Of a stretch of DNA of 7,378 nt, positions 1 to 5,963 are shown piece by piece. The first letter of the stretch is position 1; every line of letters starts with the position of its first letter. The translations under genes and the position numbers were made by a program. Source of the stretch: Candidatus Eisenbergiella stercorigallinarum (GTDB lineage: Bacteria > Bacillota > Clostridia > Lachnospirales > Lachnospiraceae); the NCBI GenBank assembly GCA_019120525.1, contig DWUW01000021.1:1-7378 (forward strand), in the 5' to 3' direction. Below the pieces are notes generated by a model. It did no database searches and had not been told where the DNA came from. It saw only the letters and a list, made by a program, of their open reading frames with translations.

Positions 1-40
1 CCTGCGCGCAGAAGCTGTCTTTCTCCTCTGTTCTTTCCAT
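1..40 (-). CDS. Start of an unidentified gene, cut by the window edge
   Basis: An ATG at 40..38 opens a frame that stays open to the window edge and gives MERTEEKDSFCAQ. It sits just after the TAG stop (55..53) of the YcxB-like gene. A Shine-Dalgarno-like AGGAG overlaps that stop codon and lies about 9 nt before the ATG. This is the typical arrangement of a second cistron translated together with the first. Thirteen residues are too few to assign a family, and the acidic, polar start suggests a cytoplasmic N-terminus. The start signal supports a real gene, but the frame could still close soon after the edge. Confidence 0.5.
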   Translation of the reverse strand, partial: MERTEEKDSFCAQ

Positions 41-52
41 GGATCTCATCTC

Positions 53-529
53 CTACATTCTGATATTTACCTTCTTCGCGGGCACATGGGTGGAGATCAT
101 CTCCACCGCCGGGATCAGGCTGTCCTTCAGCTGCTCCCTTGGAAAAATAAAGGCGTCGGAACCGGAAAGGAGCACAAGCACGCTCTTCGTGGTGGAAACG
201 GCCCGCTCCACCTCCTCCCATTTCCGGAAATCCCGTTTCCCGGGGCGGACAGCTTCCATCCCTTCTTCCGTCAGGCGGTAGTGGACAGGGCCGCCGAAAT
301 CCGGATCCTTTTCCCGCCCTTTTGCCTTCCGGTACAGAAGCGCCGGAAATCCCGCCAGCACGATCAGCCCCGCCGCGAGGCAGAAGGCGTTTCCGGTCCT
401 TCCGAAAAGGAGCAAAAGCACCGCCCCCGCGGCTGCCGCCGCGATACCCGGCGTCCCGGAGTAAGCCTGTTTTATCATATAGTCAAAGATCGCGCCTGTA
501 TCGATCTGAACGTCAAATTCTACCTGCAT
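53..529 (-). CDS. YcxB-like membrane protein
   Basis: This 158-residue protein has an N-terminal stretch starting MQVEFDVQID, then two hydrophobic segments (about residues 28-43 and 47-65) forming a helical hairpin. A basic patch follows (RKAKGREK), then a C-terminal soluble domain with HYRLTEEGMEAV (83-94), the W-EEVERA region (104-110) and FIFPREQL (128-135). This layout, and the pattern of a small sheet-rich tail ending in a phenylalanine/proline loop, matches the YcxB-like C-terminal domain proteins of Firmicutes, whose biochemical role is unknown. The start ATG is preceded by GAGG about 6 nt upstream. It probably has its own promoter at 633-660 and is followed by another gene at position 40. 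Family assignment is from recognition of the pattern, not a search. Confidence 0.75.
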   Translation of the reverse strand: MQVEFDVQIDTGAIFDYMIKQAYSGTPGIAAAAAGAVLLLLFGRTGNAFCLAAGLIVLAGFPALLYRKAKGREKDPDFGGPVHYRLTEEGMEAVRPGKRDFRKWEEVERAVSTTKSVLVLLSGSDAFIFPREQLKDSLIPAVEMISTHVPAKKVNIRM

Positions 530-591
530 GGACAGCCTCGTCTTTCTTTTTCCGGCGCAGGCCTGTTTAACGGCAGGCGCCTGAGCATCCG

Positions 592-618
592 AAAAAGCAC
601 CTACAGCGCAGGTGCTTT
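592..618 (-). terminator. Intrinsic terminator hairpin after the transporter operon
   Basis: A perfect 9-bp stem, AAAGCACCT (594-602) with AGGTGCTTT (610-618), closes a 7-nt loop. Read on the minus strand the descending arm runs into five T residues (596..592). The stem lies 65 nt beyond the stop codon of the MacB-like permease, so it is the natural end of that operon. On the plus strand the hairpin is followed by a pyrimidine-rich TCTCTTCTTTTC, so it may work weakly in both directions. It also falls inside the 5' leader of the YcxB-like gene if the promoter at 633-660 is used. Confidence 0.75.
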
Positions 619-632
619 CTCTTCTTTTCTAT

Positions 633-660
633 ATTATACCGAAATCCGGCTCCGGCGCAA
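633..660 (-). promoter_or_regulatory. Predicted sigma-A promoter for the YcxB-like gene
   Basis: On the minus strand TTGCGC (660..655) is followed after 16 nt by a perfect TATAAT (638..633). Transcription would start near 626, about 97 nt before the ATG at 529. The -10 is consensus and the -35 matches four of six positions. The promoter lies between the stop of the permease gene (683) and the terminator hairpin at 592-618, so a transcript starting here must pass through that hairpin. Confidence 0.6.
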
Positions 661-682
661 GGTTTTTATTTCCGGCGAAGCG

Positions 683-1894
683 CTACTCATGGCGCAGCGC
701 TTCAATGGGGCTCAGCCGCGCCGCCTTTCTCGCCGGGTAGATGCCGAAGAAGATTCCAACGCCCGCGGAAAAGGCGGATGCGCCGAGGACCGTGGCCGCG
801 CTGATCCTGGCGGAAAAGCCGATGGCCCCTCCGACGGCCTGCGCGCCTGCCACTCCCAGCACGATGCCGATCAGACCGCCGATCAAGGTGATGACCGCGG
901 ATTCCGCCAGAAACTGCAGAAGGATGGAGCCGGTCCGCGCTCCCAGGGACTTGCGGATGCCGATCTCGCGGGTGCGCTCCGTAACGGACACCAGCATGAT
1001 GTTCATCACGCCGATGCCGCCCACAAGCAGGGAGATGGCGGCGACGATCACCACAAAAATGGAGATGCTTCCCATAACAGAATTGATCTGGGAAATCTGA
1101 TCCTGCATATTCTGAACCATGATCACGCCCTGATTTCTCACGTCATGCCTGCTTTCCATGAGCCGGATCACGCTCTGGGTGATCTGCGTATTCAGGGCCG
1201 GGGATTCTGAGATCACATAAAAATCCGTAAAGCCTCCGAAATACTGGCCGTAGGACGCGCTGAGCAGATTTAAGGGCACCTCGATGTTGATCATGTTCCC
1301 GTACATGCTGAACATGGCGGAAGCGCTGTCCTGGCGGATCCCCACGATGGTCAGATCCTGGGTAACGCCGTACAGAGTCACCTCGATGGTCAGCCCGGTC
1401 ACATCCGTGGTCCCGAACAGCTTCTTCGCCGCCTGCTGGGTGATGACGCAGACCCGGTTTCCCGCGTAGTAATCCGCGGCTGTAAAATACCTTCCCTGTA
1501 CAATTGGCTCGGACTGGTAAAATTCCATGCTCTCCGAACCGCCCGTGGTATAGGCGGTAAACTCGCCCTTCCTTCCGATCACGCTCCCGTACAGCGTGTA
1601 TACCGGCGTCACTCCTTTTACCCCTTCGATCTTCTCCCGGATCGCTTCAAAATCGTCCTCGTCAAAATAGATTTCCTCTTCGCTCTGTTCGTTGTTCACA
1701 TAAATGCCGATCAGGCCTCCGGCCAGCGCGTTCAGCTCGTCGCTGACCTGTCCCTTCACCCCGTCGCCGATGGACAGGATCATGATGACTGATGTGATCC
1801 CGATGATGATCCCAAGCATGGTCAGGACGGAACGGCCCTTGTTGCTCCGGATGTTCATCAGAGCGATCTTGATGTATTCCCACGCCTGTGTCAA
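683..1894 (-). CDS. MacB/YknZ-like ABC transporter permease (FtsX domain)
   Basis: This is a 403-residue inner-membrane permease of the type VII (mechanotransmission) ABC family. One transmembrane helix lies at about residues 22-45 (LTMLGIIIGITSVIMIL), then an extracytoplasmic MacB_PCD-type domain (about 46-270), then three C-terminal helices (about 275-300, 327-357, 365-388). The FtsX-type hallmark GGIGVMNIMLVSVTERTREIGIRKSLGAR spans 292-320, and the end FFGIYPARKAARLSPIEALR (382-401) is typical of the family. The length is usual for MacB-like permeases that lack a fused ATPase. The start is a TTG at 1894..1892, which overlaps the adaptor's TGA stop by 4 nt (TTGA) and has AGGAGG 7 nt upstream. 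That indicates translational coupling. It should pair with the ATPase at 3691-4383 and the adaptor just upstream. The substrate is unknown. Confidence 0.93.
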   Translation of the reverse strand: MTQAWEYIKIALMNIRSNKGRSVLTMLGIIIGITSVIMILSIGDGVKGQVSDELNALAGGLIGIYVNNEQSEEEIYFDEDDFEAIREKIEGVKGVTPVYTLYGSVIGRKGEFTAYTTGGSESMEFYQSEPIVQGRYFTAADYYAGNRVCVITQQAAKKLFGTTDVTGLTIEVTLYGVTQDLTIVGIRQDSASAMFSMYGNMINIEVPLNLLSASYGQYFGGFTDFYVISESPALNTQITQSVIRLMESRHDVRNQGVIMVQNMQDQISQINSVMGSISIFVVIVAAISLLVGGIGVMNIMLVSVTERTREIGIRKSLGARTGSILLQFLAESAVITLIGGLIGIVLGVAGAQAVGGAIGFSARISAATVLGASAFSAGVGIFFGIYPARKAARLSPIEALRHE

Positions 1895-3648
1895 TGCGTT
1901 TCCTCCTGTGCTTCCTCCGTCTGGCCGGTTTCCGGCTGCGTTTCGTCCGGGACCGCTTCCGGCTGCGTCTCTCCCGCCAGGGCCGCTTCTGTCTGCGTTT
2001 CCACCGTCGGGACCGCTTCCGGCTGCGTCTCCGCGGGCTGCGCCTCTCCGGCCGCCGCTTCTGGCACGGCGGTCACGTTCATCCCTTCCGTCACCGTACC
2101 TGTCATGTCGTAGACCACCTGGTCTCCTTCCTGCAGCCCTTCCGTCACTTCAACCATCGTATCGGAGGAAATCCCGGTCACGATCCTTCGCATCACGACG
2201 ACGCCATCCTCCACCACATAACAGAAATCGCCGTTTCTGTCCGTGTTCACGATCTCTGCCGGCAGAACGATCACATCCTTCGCCGCGTTCGTGTGGATCC
2301 GCACCTGCGCCTCCACGCCGAGGAAAATGTCCGGATCCGGATTCTTGATGTGAACCTCCGCGCCAACCACGGGGCTTCCCTGGGAATTGCTGGACGCGAC
2401 CCGATTGATCCTGGTCACCTCCCCCTCATACTCCCGGTCGGCAATGGTAATGTCCGCCTTCTGTCCCACAGCGATCCTGGGAAGGTCATATTTTGTGACA
2501 GAAATATCCACCTTTACCTGTCGGTTGCTTTCAATGGTAAAAAGCTCGGTCCCTTCCGAAACCGCCGCGCCCTCCAGAAGGCCCCCTCCCGCGGAAGCGT
2601 TCGCGGAGGAAGACATGGTGGCGATCCTGGTCACGATCCCCCCGAACTGGGCTTTCACGCCCTCCTTTCCTTTTTCCAGAGTTTCGGCAGCCTCCCTGGC
2701 GGTAAGCTGCGCGCTCTCCATGGCATCCGCCTGCTGCTGCTTCGCGTAAGGATCCACGATCCCGGCCTCGGAAGAGGATTCTTCTCCTTCCCGGCGGCTG
2801 ATCTCGTCTTTCATGTCGTCCAGCTTTTTCTGTTCCGAATCGATCAGTCTCTGCTGTTCCTTCATTTCCTCCGACATGCTCAGGTCATTGATCTCATTGG
2901 TCGTCTGACGGATGCTCTCGTTCAGGTTCTGGATCACCTCCTGCACCCGCTCCCTGCTGTCCTCGCTCCTGGGTTCCGAAAGCTTATTATTCTGGATCTC
3001 CAGTTCCAGGTTCAATTTATTCAGCCAGTCCTGCAGGTCCTCTTTTTTACTCTGGATCTCATCCTCCAGATTATACTTCAGTCCCTGGACATATTGCTCC
3101 TGATTTGCGGCAAGCGTCTTCAGTTCATCCAGCCCGATAACCGCCTCGTTATATTCCGACTGTTTTTTATCGCTCTGATACTGGGTGCTGCGGTAGCCGT
3201 TCGCGGCGGCAGAGGCATCCAGGTCCGCTTTTGTTTTCTGCGCCTCCAGGCTGGAGGTATCAAAGACCACAAGCTGTTGGCCCTCCTCCACCACATCGCC
3301 GAGGGAAATGTCCATTTCCGCGATGACGGCGTTCACCGGCGCATAATAGGTCCTGCTCTGTTCGCTGCTTACCCTGCCGCTGGTAGAAACGGTTTCTTCC
3401 ACGTCTCCTCTTTCCGCCGTAACCGTATTTACCGGCACAGGCGCGTTTTTCGCAATCGCGCTGCTCACCATAGAATATCCGATAAAAACCGCCGCAAGCG
3501 CCGCCGCGATGAAAAGAGGGATCCGTTTTTTCCTTCTCCCGCTTCCCTGCGCCGTCCTCCTGCGCTTTCTTTTCTTCTCCTTCTTCGTCTTCCCTGTCGT
3601 TTCCTGCATTTCCATCTCGGTTCCGGTGTTCTTTTCCAGTTCCTTCAT
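1891..3648 (-). CDS. MacA/YknX-like membrane-fusion (adaptor) protein
   Basis: This 585-residue HlyD/RND-type periplasmic-adaptor protein links the ABC pair to the cell exterior. It has a cytoplasmic, very basic N-terminus (KKEKKRKRRR), one anchor helix (about residues 42-60) and the first half of a lipoyl/barrel-sandwich domain (about 82-134). A long charged coiled-coil hairpin follows (about 136-330), then the second lipoyl half (QFGGIVTRIA, about 334-374), a beta-barrel (about 376-456) and a membrane-proximal domain (about 458-528). The end is an unusual acidic, proline-rich tail with repeated ETQPEAVP. I chose the ATG at 3648..3646 because GGAGGA lies just before it. A start at 3660, four codons longer, has only GGCGGGA touching it. 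It sits 42 nt after the ATPase and overlaps the permease by 4 nt. Confidence 0.9.
   Translation of the reverse strand: MKELEKNTGTEMEMQETTGKTKKEKKRKRRRTAQGSGRRKKRIPLFIAAALAAVFIGYSMVSSAIAKNAPVPVNTVTAERGDVEETVSTSGRVSSEQSRTYYAPVNAVIAEMDISLGDVVEEGQQLVVFDTSSLEAQKTKADLDASAAANGYRSTQYQSDKKQSEYNEAVIGLDELKTLAANQEQYVQGLKYNLEDEIQSKKEDLQDWLNKLNLELEIQNNKLSEPRSEDSRERVQEVIQNLNESIRQTTNEINDLSMSEEMKEQQRLIDSEQKKLDDMKDEISRREGEESSSEAGIVDPYAKQQQADAMESAQLTAREAAETLEKGKEGVKAQFGGIVTRIATMSSSANASAGGGLLEGAAVSEGTELFTIESNRQVKVDISVTKYDLPRIAVGQKADITIADREYEGEVTRINRVASSNSQGSPVVGAEVHIKNPDPDIFLGVEAQVRIHTNAAKDVIVLPAEIVNTDRNGDFCYVVEDGVVVMRRIVTGISSDTMVEVTEGLQEGDQVVYDMTGTVTEGMNVTAVPEAAAGEAQPAETQPEAVPTVETQTEAALAGETQPEAVPDETQPETGQTEEAQEETH
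1892..1907 (-). promoter_or_regulatory. Strong ribosome binding site deciding a TTG start
   Basis: AGGAGG (1907..1902) lies 7 nt before TTG (1894..1892). No ATG with comparable signal exists at this point in the frame, and the TTG overlaps the preceding stop codon in TTGA. A consensus binding site would offset the weaker initiation codon. The site lies inside the last codons of the adaptor gene. Confidence 0.8.
1921..2040 (-). repeat. Tandem repeats encoding the adaptor's acidic C-terminal tail
   Basis: The core ggctgcg/gtctgcg recurs at 1934, 1961, 1991 and 2021, giving periods of 27, 30 and 30 bp. A 24-nt stretch is identical at 1948-1971 and 2008-2031, exactly 60 bp apart. On the minus strand the units encode ETQPETGQT, ETQPEAVPD, ETQTEAALAG and ETQPEAVPTV. 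All period lengths are multiples of three, so unit number can change without breaking the frame. Recombination or slippage at this tract is expected to alter tail length. Confidence 0.85.
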
Positions 3649-3658
3649 GCTCTCCTCC
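3646..3658 (-). promoter_or_regulatory. Ribosome binding site favouring the adaptor start at 3648
   Basis: GGAGGA (3658..3653) precedes the ATG at 3648..3646 by 4 nt (GGAGG by 5 nt). The alternative ATG at 3660..3658 overlaps this binding site itself, so the two starts are unlikely to be used equally. This supports the shorter protein. Confidence 0.6.
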
Positions 3659-3690
3659 ATTCCCGCCGTGCTCTTCCGCAGACGGCCGTT

Positions 3691-4383
3691 CTATGCCGGC
3701 TGCTGCCGGTAATCCTCCACGATATGTCCGTCCTTAATCCGTATTACCCGCTCCGCCTGCGCGGCGATCTCATTGTCATGGGTAATGAGGATCACGGTCC
3801 GCCCTTCCCGGTGGAGTGTCTTTAAGATTCCCATGATCTCCGCCGTGGAGCCGGAATCCAGATTTCCCGTGGGTTCGTCCGCCAGGATCACGGGCGGCGC
3901 CTGGGCGATGGCCCGGGCGATTGCCACCCGCTGCTGCTGTCCGCCGGACATCTCCGCCGGTTTATGGTCCATCCGTTTTTCCAGCCCGACCCGGACCAGC
4001 GCTTTCCGGGAAAGCTCGGTCCGTTCCCGCTTCCCCACGCCTCTGTAAATCAGCGGCAGCTCCACGTTTTCCAGAGCCGTGAGATTCGGGATCAGATTGA
4101 AGCCCTGAAAAATAAAGCCGATCTCTCTGTTCCGGATATCCGAAAGCGCATCGTCGTCAAGTCCCGATACGTCCTGATCATGGAGCAGATAGGTTCCGCT
4201 TGTAGGCACATCCAGACAGCCCAGCAGATTCATCAGCGTGGACTTGCCGGAGCCGGAATGGCCGATAATGGCCACAAATTCATTTTCCTCAATGGATACG
4301 CTCACATGATCCAGCGCCCGGACCTCGTTTTCCCCCGGATGATAGACCTTGCAGATATCCCTTACTTCAACCAGTGCGCTCAT
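3691..4383 (-). CDS. MacB/LolD/YknY-type ABC transporter ATPase
   Basis: This 230-residue ATP-binding protein has all catalytic motifs intact: Walker A GHSGSGKST (41-49), Q-loop FIFQGFNLIPNLTALENVELP (around 91-110), signature MSGGQQQR (145-152), Walker B VILADEP (165-171), D-loop NLDS (174-177) and switch histidine in THD (H202). The Q-loop region and compact length are characteristic of the LolD/MacB-type ATPases that pair with FtsX-like permeases. It is the first gene of the operon, followed after 42 nt by the adaptor and then the permease, and would power the export cycle from the cytoplasmic face. The ATG at 4383 is preceded by an AAGGAAGG binding site. Transcription is predicted from the promoter/operator at 4401-4459. 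Confidence 0.95.
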   Translation of the reverse strand: MSALVEVRDICKVYHPGENEVRALDHVSVSIEENEFVAIIGHSGSGKSTLMNLLGCLDVPTSGTYLLHDQDVSGLDDDALSDIRNREIGFIFQGFNLIPNLTALENVELPLIYRGVGKRERTELSRKALVRVGLEKRMDHKPAEMSGGQQQRVAIARAIAQAPPVILADEPTGNLDSGSTAEIMGILKTLHREGRTVILITHDNEIAAQAERVIRIKDGHIVEDYRQQPA

Positions 4384-4400
4384 TCGTCCTTCCTTTTTGT

Positions 4401-4438
4401 ATTATTGTATTGTTGTCTTATTTCTATAATACAATAAT
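4401..4438. promoter_or_regulatory. Perfect 11-bp inverted repeat, probable repressor operator
   Basis: ATTATTGTATT (4401-4411) is mirrored exactly by AATACAATAAT (4428-4438) around a 16-bp centre. The right arm covers the predicted -10 element and the transcription start would fall in the centre. The mRNA would therefore contain only the left arm, which argues for a protein-binding DNA site rather than an RNA hairpin. AT-rich dyads placed like this upstream of ABC genes are known for GntR (YtrA-like), TetR and MarR repressors. Which family acts here is not visible, and no regulator gene is in the window. Confidence 0.6.
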
Positions 4439-4459
4439 GCATTTTATTTTCTTTGTCAA
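4431..4459 (-). promoter_or_regulatory. Predicted sigma-A promoter of the transporter operon
   Basis: On the minus strand a perfect TTGACA (4459..4454) is followed after 17 nt by TATTGT (4436..4431). The start would be near 4424, about 41 nt before the ATPase ATG. The -10 is imperfect (four of six) and overlaps the inverted repeat at 4401-4438, consistent with control by a repressor. Confidence 0.65.
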
Positions 4460-4796
4460 GCTCTTCCGTCCCGCCGAAACCGGCAGCCCGGCCTGCGGGA
4501 CCGGTACTCCAAAACAGTATTATCATACAGTCCGTACCTTTAGAATTACCGTCTGCTTTCTTTAAATTTTCCTGAAAAATTTCTTTATTTCTTCGTATTA
4601 TTTTTAAAAAAAGGGGAATCCTTAGCATATAGACAAAACCAGAAGGCTTTCGCCTCAGAACACAGCTTCACCGTTTGGTCGCAAAAGCTTCACAATTTCT
4701 TAAAAAACAGCACACGATTCCTCCACACCTGGATGGTATCGTATAATCAAACAAAGCCAGCAAGACTTTTTCAGATAGATTTCTTTTTCATAACTT
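4460..4796. other. AT-rich intergenic stretch without a convincing gene
   Basis: No reading frame here has a good start signal or a recognisable protein. Visible structures are minor. A GC-rich imperfect hairpin lies at 4479-4505 (ACCGG/CCGGT with inner CCCG/CGGG). A near-palindrome ACAGTAT-TATC-ATACAGT is at 4514-4531, inside GGTAC/GTACC. A weak AT stem sits at 4564-4582, and AGCTTCAC is repeated at 4664 and 4686. A TATAAT is present on the plus strand at 4742-4747 but its -35 is poor. The near-palindrome lies about 55-72 bp upstream of the transporter -35 and could be a second regulator site. Confidence 0.5.
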
Positions 4797-4821
4797 GCCG
4801 GCATCCCGAAAGGATGCCGGC
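4797..4821. repeat. Strong stem-loop, perfect 10-bp stem
   Basis: GCCGGCATCC (4797-4806) pairs perfectly with GGATGCCGGC (4812-4821) around a CGAAA loop. No U-tract follows on either strand, so it does not look like a standard terminator. It lies 74 nt past the ribU terminator on the minus strand and could be a backup stop, an mRNA 3' end stabiliser, or part of a small RNA. Confidence 0.6.
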
Positions 4822-4894
4822 CCTCCCTCGCTGATAACGGGTGGCCTCAGGACGGTCATCCGTTCTTTGCGCAGCAGGCCTGACAGCCCCATTA

Positions 4895-4941
4895 AAAAAG
4901 GCTCCCGGCGAAACATACCGCTTCGGCCGGGAACCCTTTTT
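4895..4941 (-). terminator. Intrinsic terminator downstream of ribU, possibly bidirectional
   Basis: AAAAAGG (4895-4901) pairs with CCTTTTT (4935-4941), and TCCCGGC (4903-4909) pairs with GCCGGGA (4926-4932), with a small 1x2 internal loop and a 16-nt loop. Six A residues on the left give a T-run at the end of a minus-strand transcript. The plus strand ends in CCCTTTTTGCTCTTTTCC, so plus transcripts could stop too. It is about 140 nt past the ribU stop and is the first good terminator after it. Confidence 0.7.
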
Positions 4942-4967
4942 GCTCTTTTCCTTTTTAACTTTCCGGA

Positions 4968-5034
4968 GGAAATACCTGACCACGGACTGCGTACGCGCCA
5001 GGCGGAAATGCCTGATTACAGACTGCGTGCAGGC
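4968..5034. repeat. Degenerate two-copy tandem repeat
   Basis: Unit 1 (4968-5003, 36 bp) and unit 2 (5004-5034, 31 bp) share GGAAAT, CCTGA, GACTGCGT and CAGGC in the same order. They differ by a few substitutions and one 5-bp gap. The repeat lies between the ribU stop and its terminator, so it would be transcribed in the ribU 3' untranslated region. No function is evident. Confidence 0.6.
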
Positions 5035-5079
5035 GGACGGAGGAATCCCCTCCAGCCCTGCCAAAGCAGCCGTCTCCCG

Positions 5080-5802
5080 TCAGGCCCTGTGCAGGATCGG
5101 GCTTAACTTTTTATATACCAGGACGGTCACGACGGACACCGCCGTTCCCTTCAGCAGGTTCATGGGGACCACGGCGAACAGGGCCAGGGTGGATACGCTG
5201 TTAATGGCCGGATTGATCGCATGTCCCATCTCGATGATGGACTCCAGCGGAAGCCCGTAAAGCTGGGCGAATTTGGGGATCAGATAGACGGCGTTAAAAG
5301 CGGAGCCGAACACGGTCATGATGAGTGTTCCTGCCACGCATCCGATCACCGCGTTTTTCTTCGTTTTGCGGAAAAGATAAATGATGGACGCGGGAAGCAG
5401 AAAGCTGCATCCAATGATGAAGTTCGCCAGATCTCCCACAAAGGCGGTGGAGGTTCCCTTAAACAGCAGCTTCAGGACGATCTTGCAGAATTCGATCATC
5501 ACCGCCGCCACAGGGCCGAAGGCAAACGCGCCGATCAGGGCCGGGATCTCGCTGAAATCCATTTTATAGAAGGAAGGGGCGAACGGGATCGGGAAATCCA
5601 GCATGTGAAGGATTGCCGCGATGGCGGAAAAAACGCCGATCATGGCGATTTTCCGGGTGGTGAGGGTCCGTTCTGTAATCCCGTTTCTTTTTCTTTCAAA
5701 CCGTTCCGTGAAGTAGGCGATCAGTACCATCGCCACCACCAGTCCCAGGAATTCCAGGACAAAAACAATGTTTTCCATTACCGTTGCTGCAAGACTGTTC
5801 AT
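5080..5802 (-). CDS. ribU: Riboflavin ECF transporter S-component RibU
   Basis: This 240-residue integral membrane protein is the substrate-binding subunit of an energy-coupling-factor vitamin transporter. The segment FYKMDFSEIPALIGAFAFGPVAAVMIEFCKIVLKLLF (78-114) is the RibU hallmark, and GDLANFIIG (123-131) is also typical. Several hydrophobic helices follow, to about residue 230. An extra N-terminal hydrophobic segment (about 10-31) precedes a basic stretch (FERKRN), making it longer than the roughly 190-residue minimal RibU; this extended form is not unusual in clostridia. The FMN riboswitch in its leader independently supports riboflavin/FMN as substrate. No EcfA or EcfT gene is nearby, so it must use a shared ECF module encoded elsewhere. 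The start ATG has AAGGA 8 nt upstream. Confidence 0.93.
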   Translation of the reverse strand: MNSLAATVMENIVFVLEFLGLVVAMVLIAYFTERFERKRNGITERTLTTRKIAMIGVFSAIAAILHMLDFPIPFAPSFYKMDFSEIPALIGAFAFGPVAAVMIEFCKIVLKLLFKGTSTAFVGDLANFIIGCSFLLPASIIYLFRKTKKNAVIGCVAGTLIMTVFGSAFNAVYLIPKFAQLYGLPLESIIEMGHAINPAINSVSTLALFAVVPMNLLKGTAVSVVTVLVYKKLSPILHRA

Positions 5803-5818
5803 AATGATTTTCCTTTCC

Positions 5819-5835
5819 GCGGCCTGTCAGGCCGC
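5819..5835 (-). promoter_or_regulatory. Hairpin abutting the ribU ribosome binding site
   Basis: A perfect 7-bp stem, GCGGCCT (5819-5825) with AGGCCGC (5829-5835), has a 3-nt loop and ends about 3 nt before the AAAGGA binding site (5816..5811). It does not cover the binding site itself. It may shape access by the ribosome or protect the 5' end of mRNA that escapes termination. Confidence 0.5.
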
Positions 5836-5891
5836 AGGCAGGGACGTCCCGGTAGCAGATCGTCCTCTGCCGCATGAAAGGCAGGTTCTTC

Positions 5892-5923
5892 AAAAAAGAA
5901 ACCCGGAGAGGAATTCTCCGGGT
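5892..5923 (-). terminator. Riboswitch-controlled intrinsic terminator
   Basis: On the minus strand ACCCGGAGA (5923..5915) pairs perfectly with TCTCCGGGT (5909..5901) around a 5-nt loop, followed by TTCTTTTTT. It lies between the FMN aptamer and ribU, so it can stop transcription before the gene. Its 5' half can instead pair with an upstream segment (5964-5975), which explains how FMN would switch it. Confidence 0.88.
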
Positions 5924-5963
5924 CTGTTTCAAAATTTGGCGGGGGCGTCTCTCCCGGCTCCTG

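Noticed and set aside
86..1210. 374-codon plus-strand open frame
   Set aside because: It spans the YcxB-like gene, a terminator and the permease in antisense, and gives a histidine/aspartate/glycine-rich sequence unlike any protein. It is a shadow frame.
1888..3825. 645-codon open frame on the plus strand, longer than the sense gene
   Set aside because: It lies antisense to the adaptor and part of the ATPase, and its translation is a low-complexity run of F, R, L and H with no domain. It arises from high GC in third codon positions. The minus-strand adaptor has clear domains and start signals.
4380..4628. 82-codon minus-strand frame upstream of the ATPase
   Set aside because: It runs through the -35, -10 and operator of the transporter operon and ends at the ATPase start. 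The protein has no recognisable features, so it is most likely leader DNA.
4797..4821. Treating the GCCGGCATCC stem-loop as an intrinsic terminator
   Set aside because: Neither strand has a T-run directly after the stem, so it is listed only as a structural repeat.
4771..5064. 97-codon minus-strand frame after ribU
   Set aside because: It reads through a terminator hairpin, a perfect stem-loop and a tandem repeat, has no strong start, and its repeated TQSV-R-F segments come from the noncoding repeat.
5696..5932. 78-codon minus-strand frame overlapping the ribU start
   Set aside because: It begins inside the riboswitch terminator and overlaps ribU in another frame, with no family resemblance.
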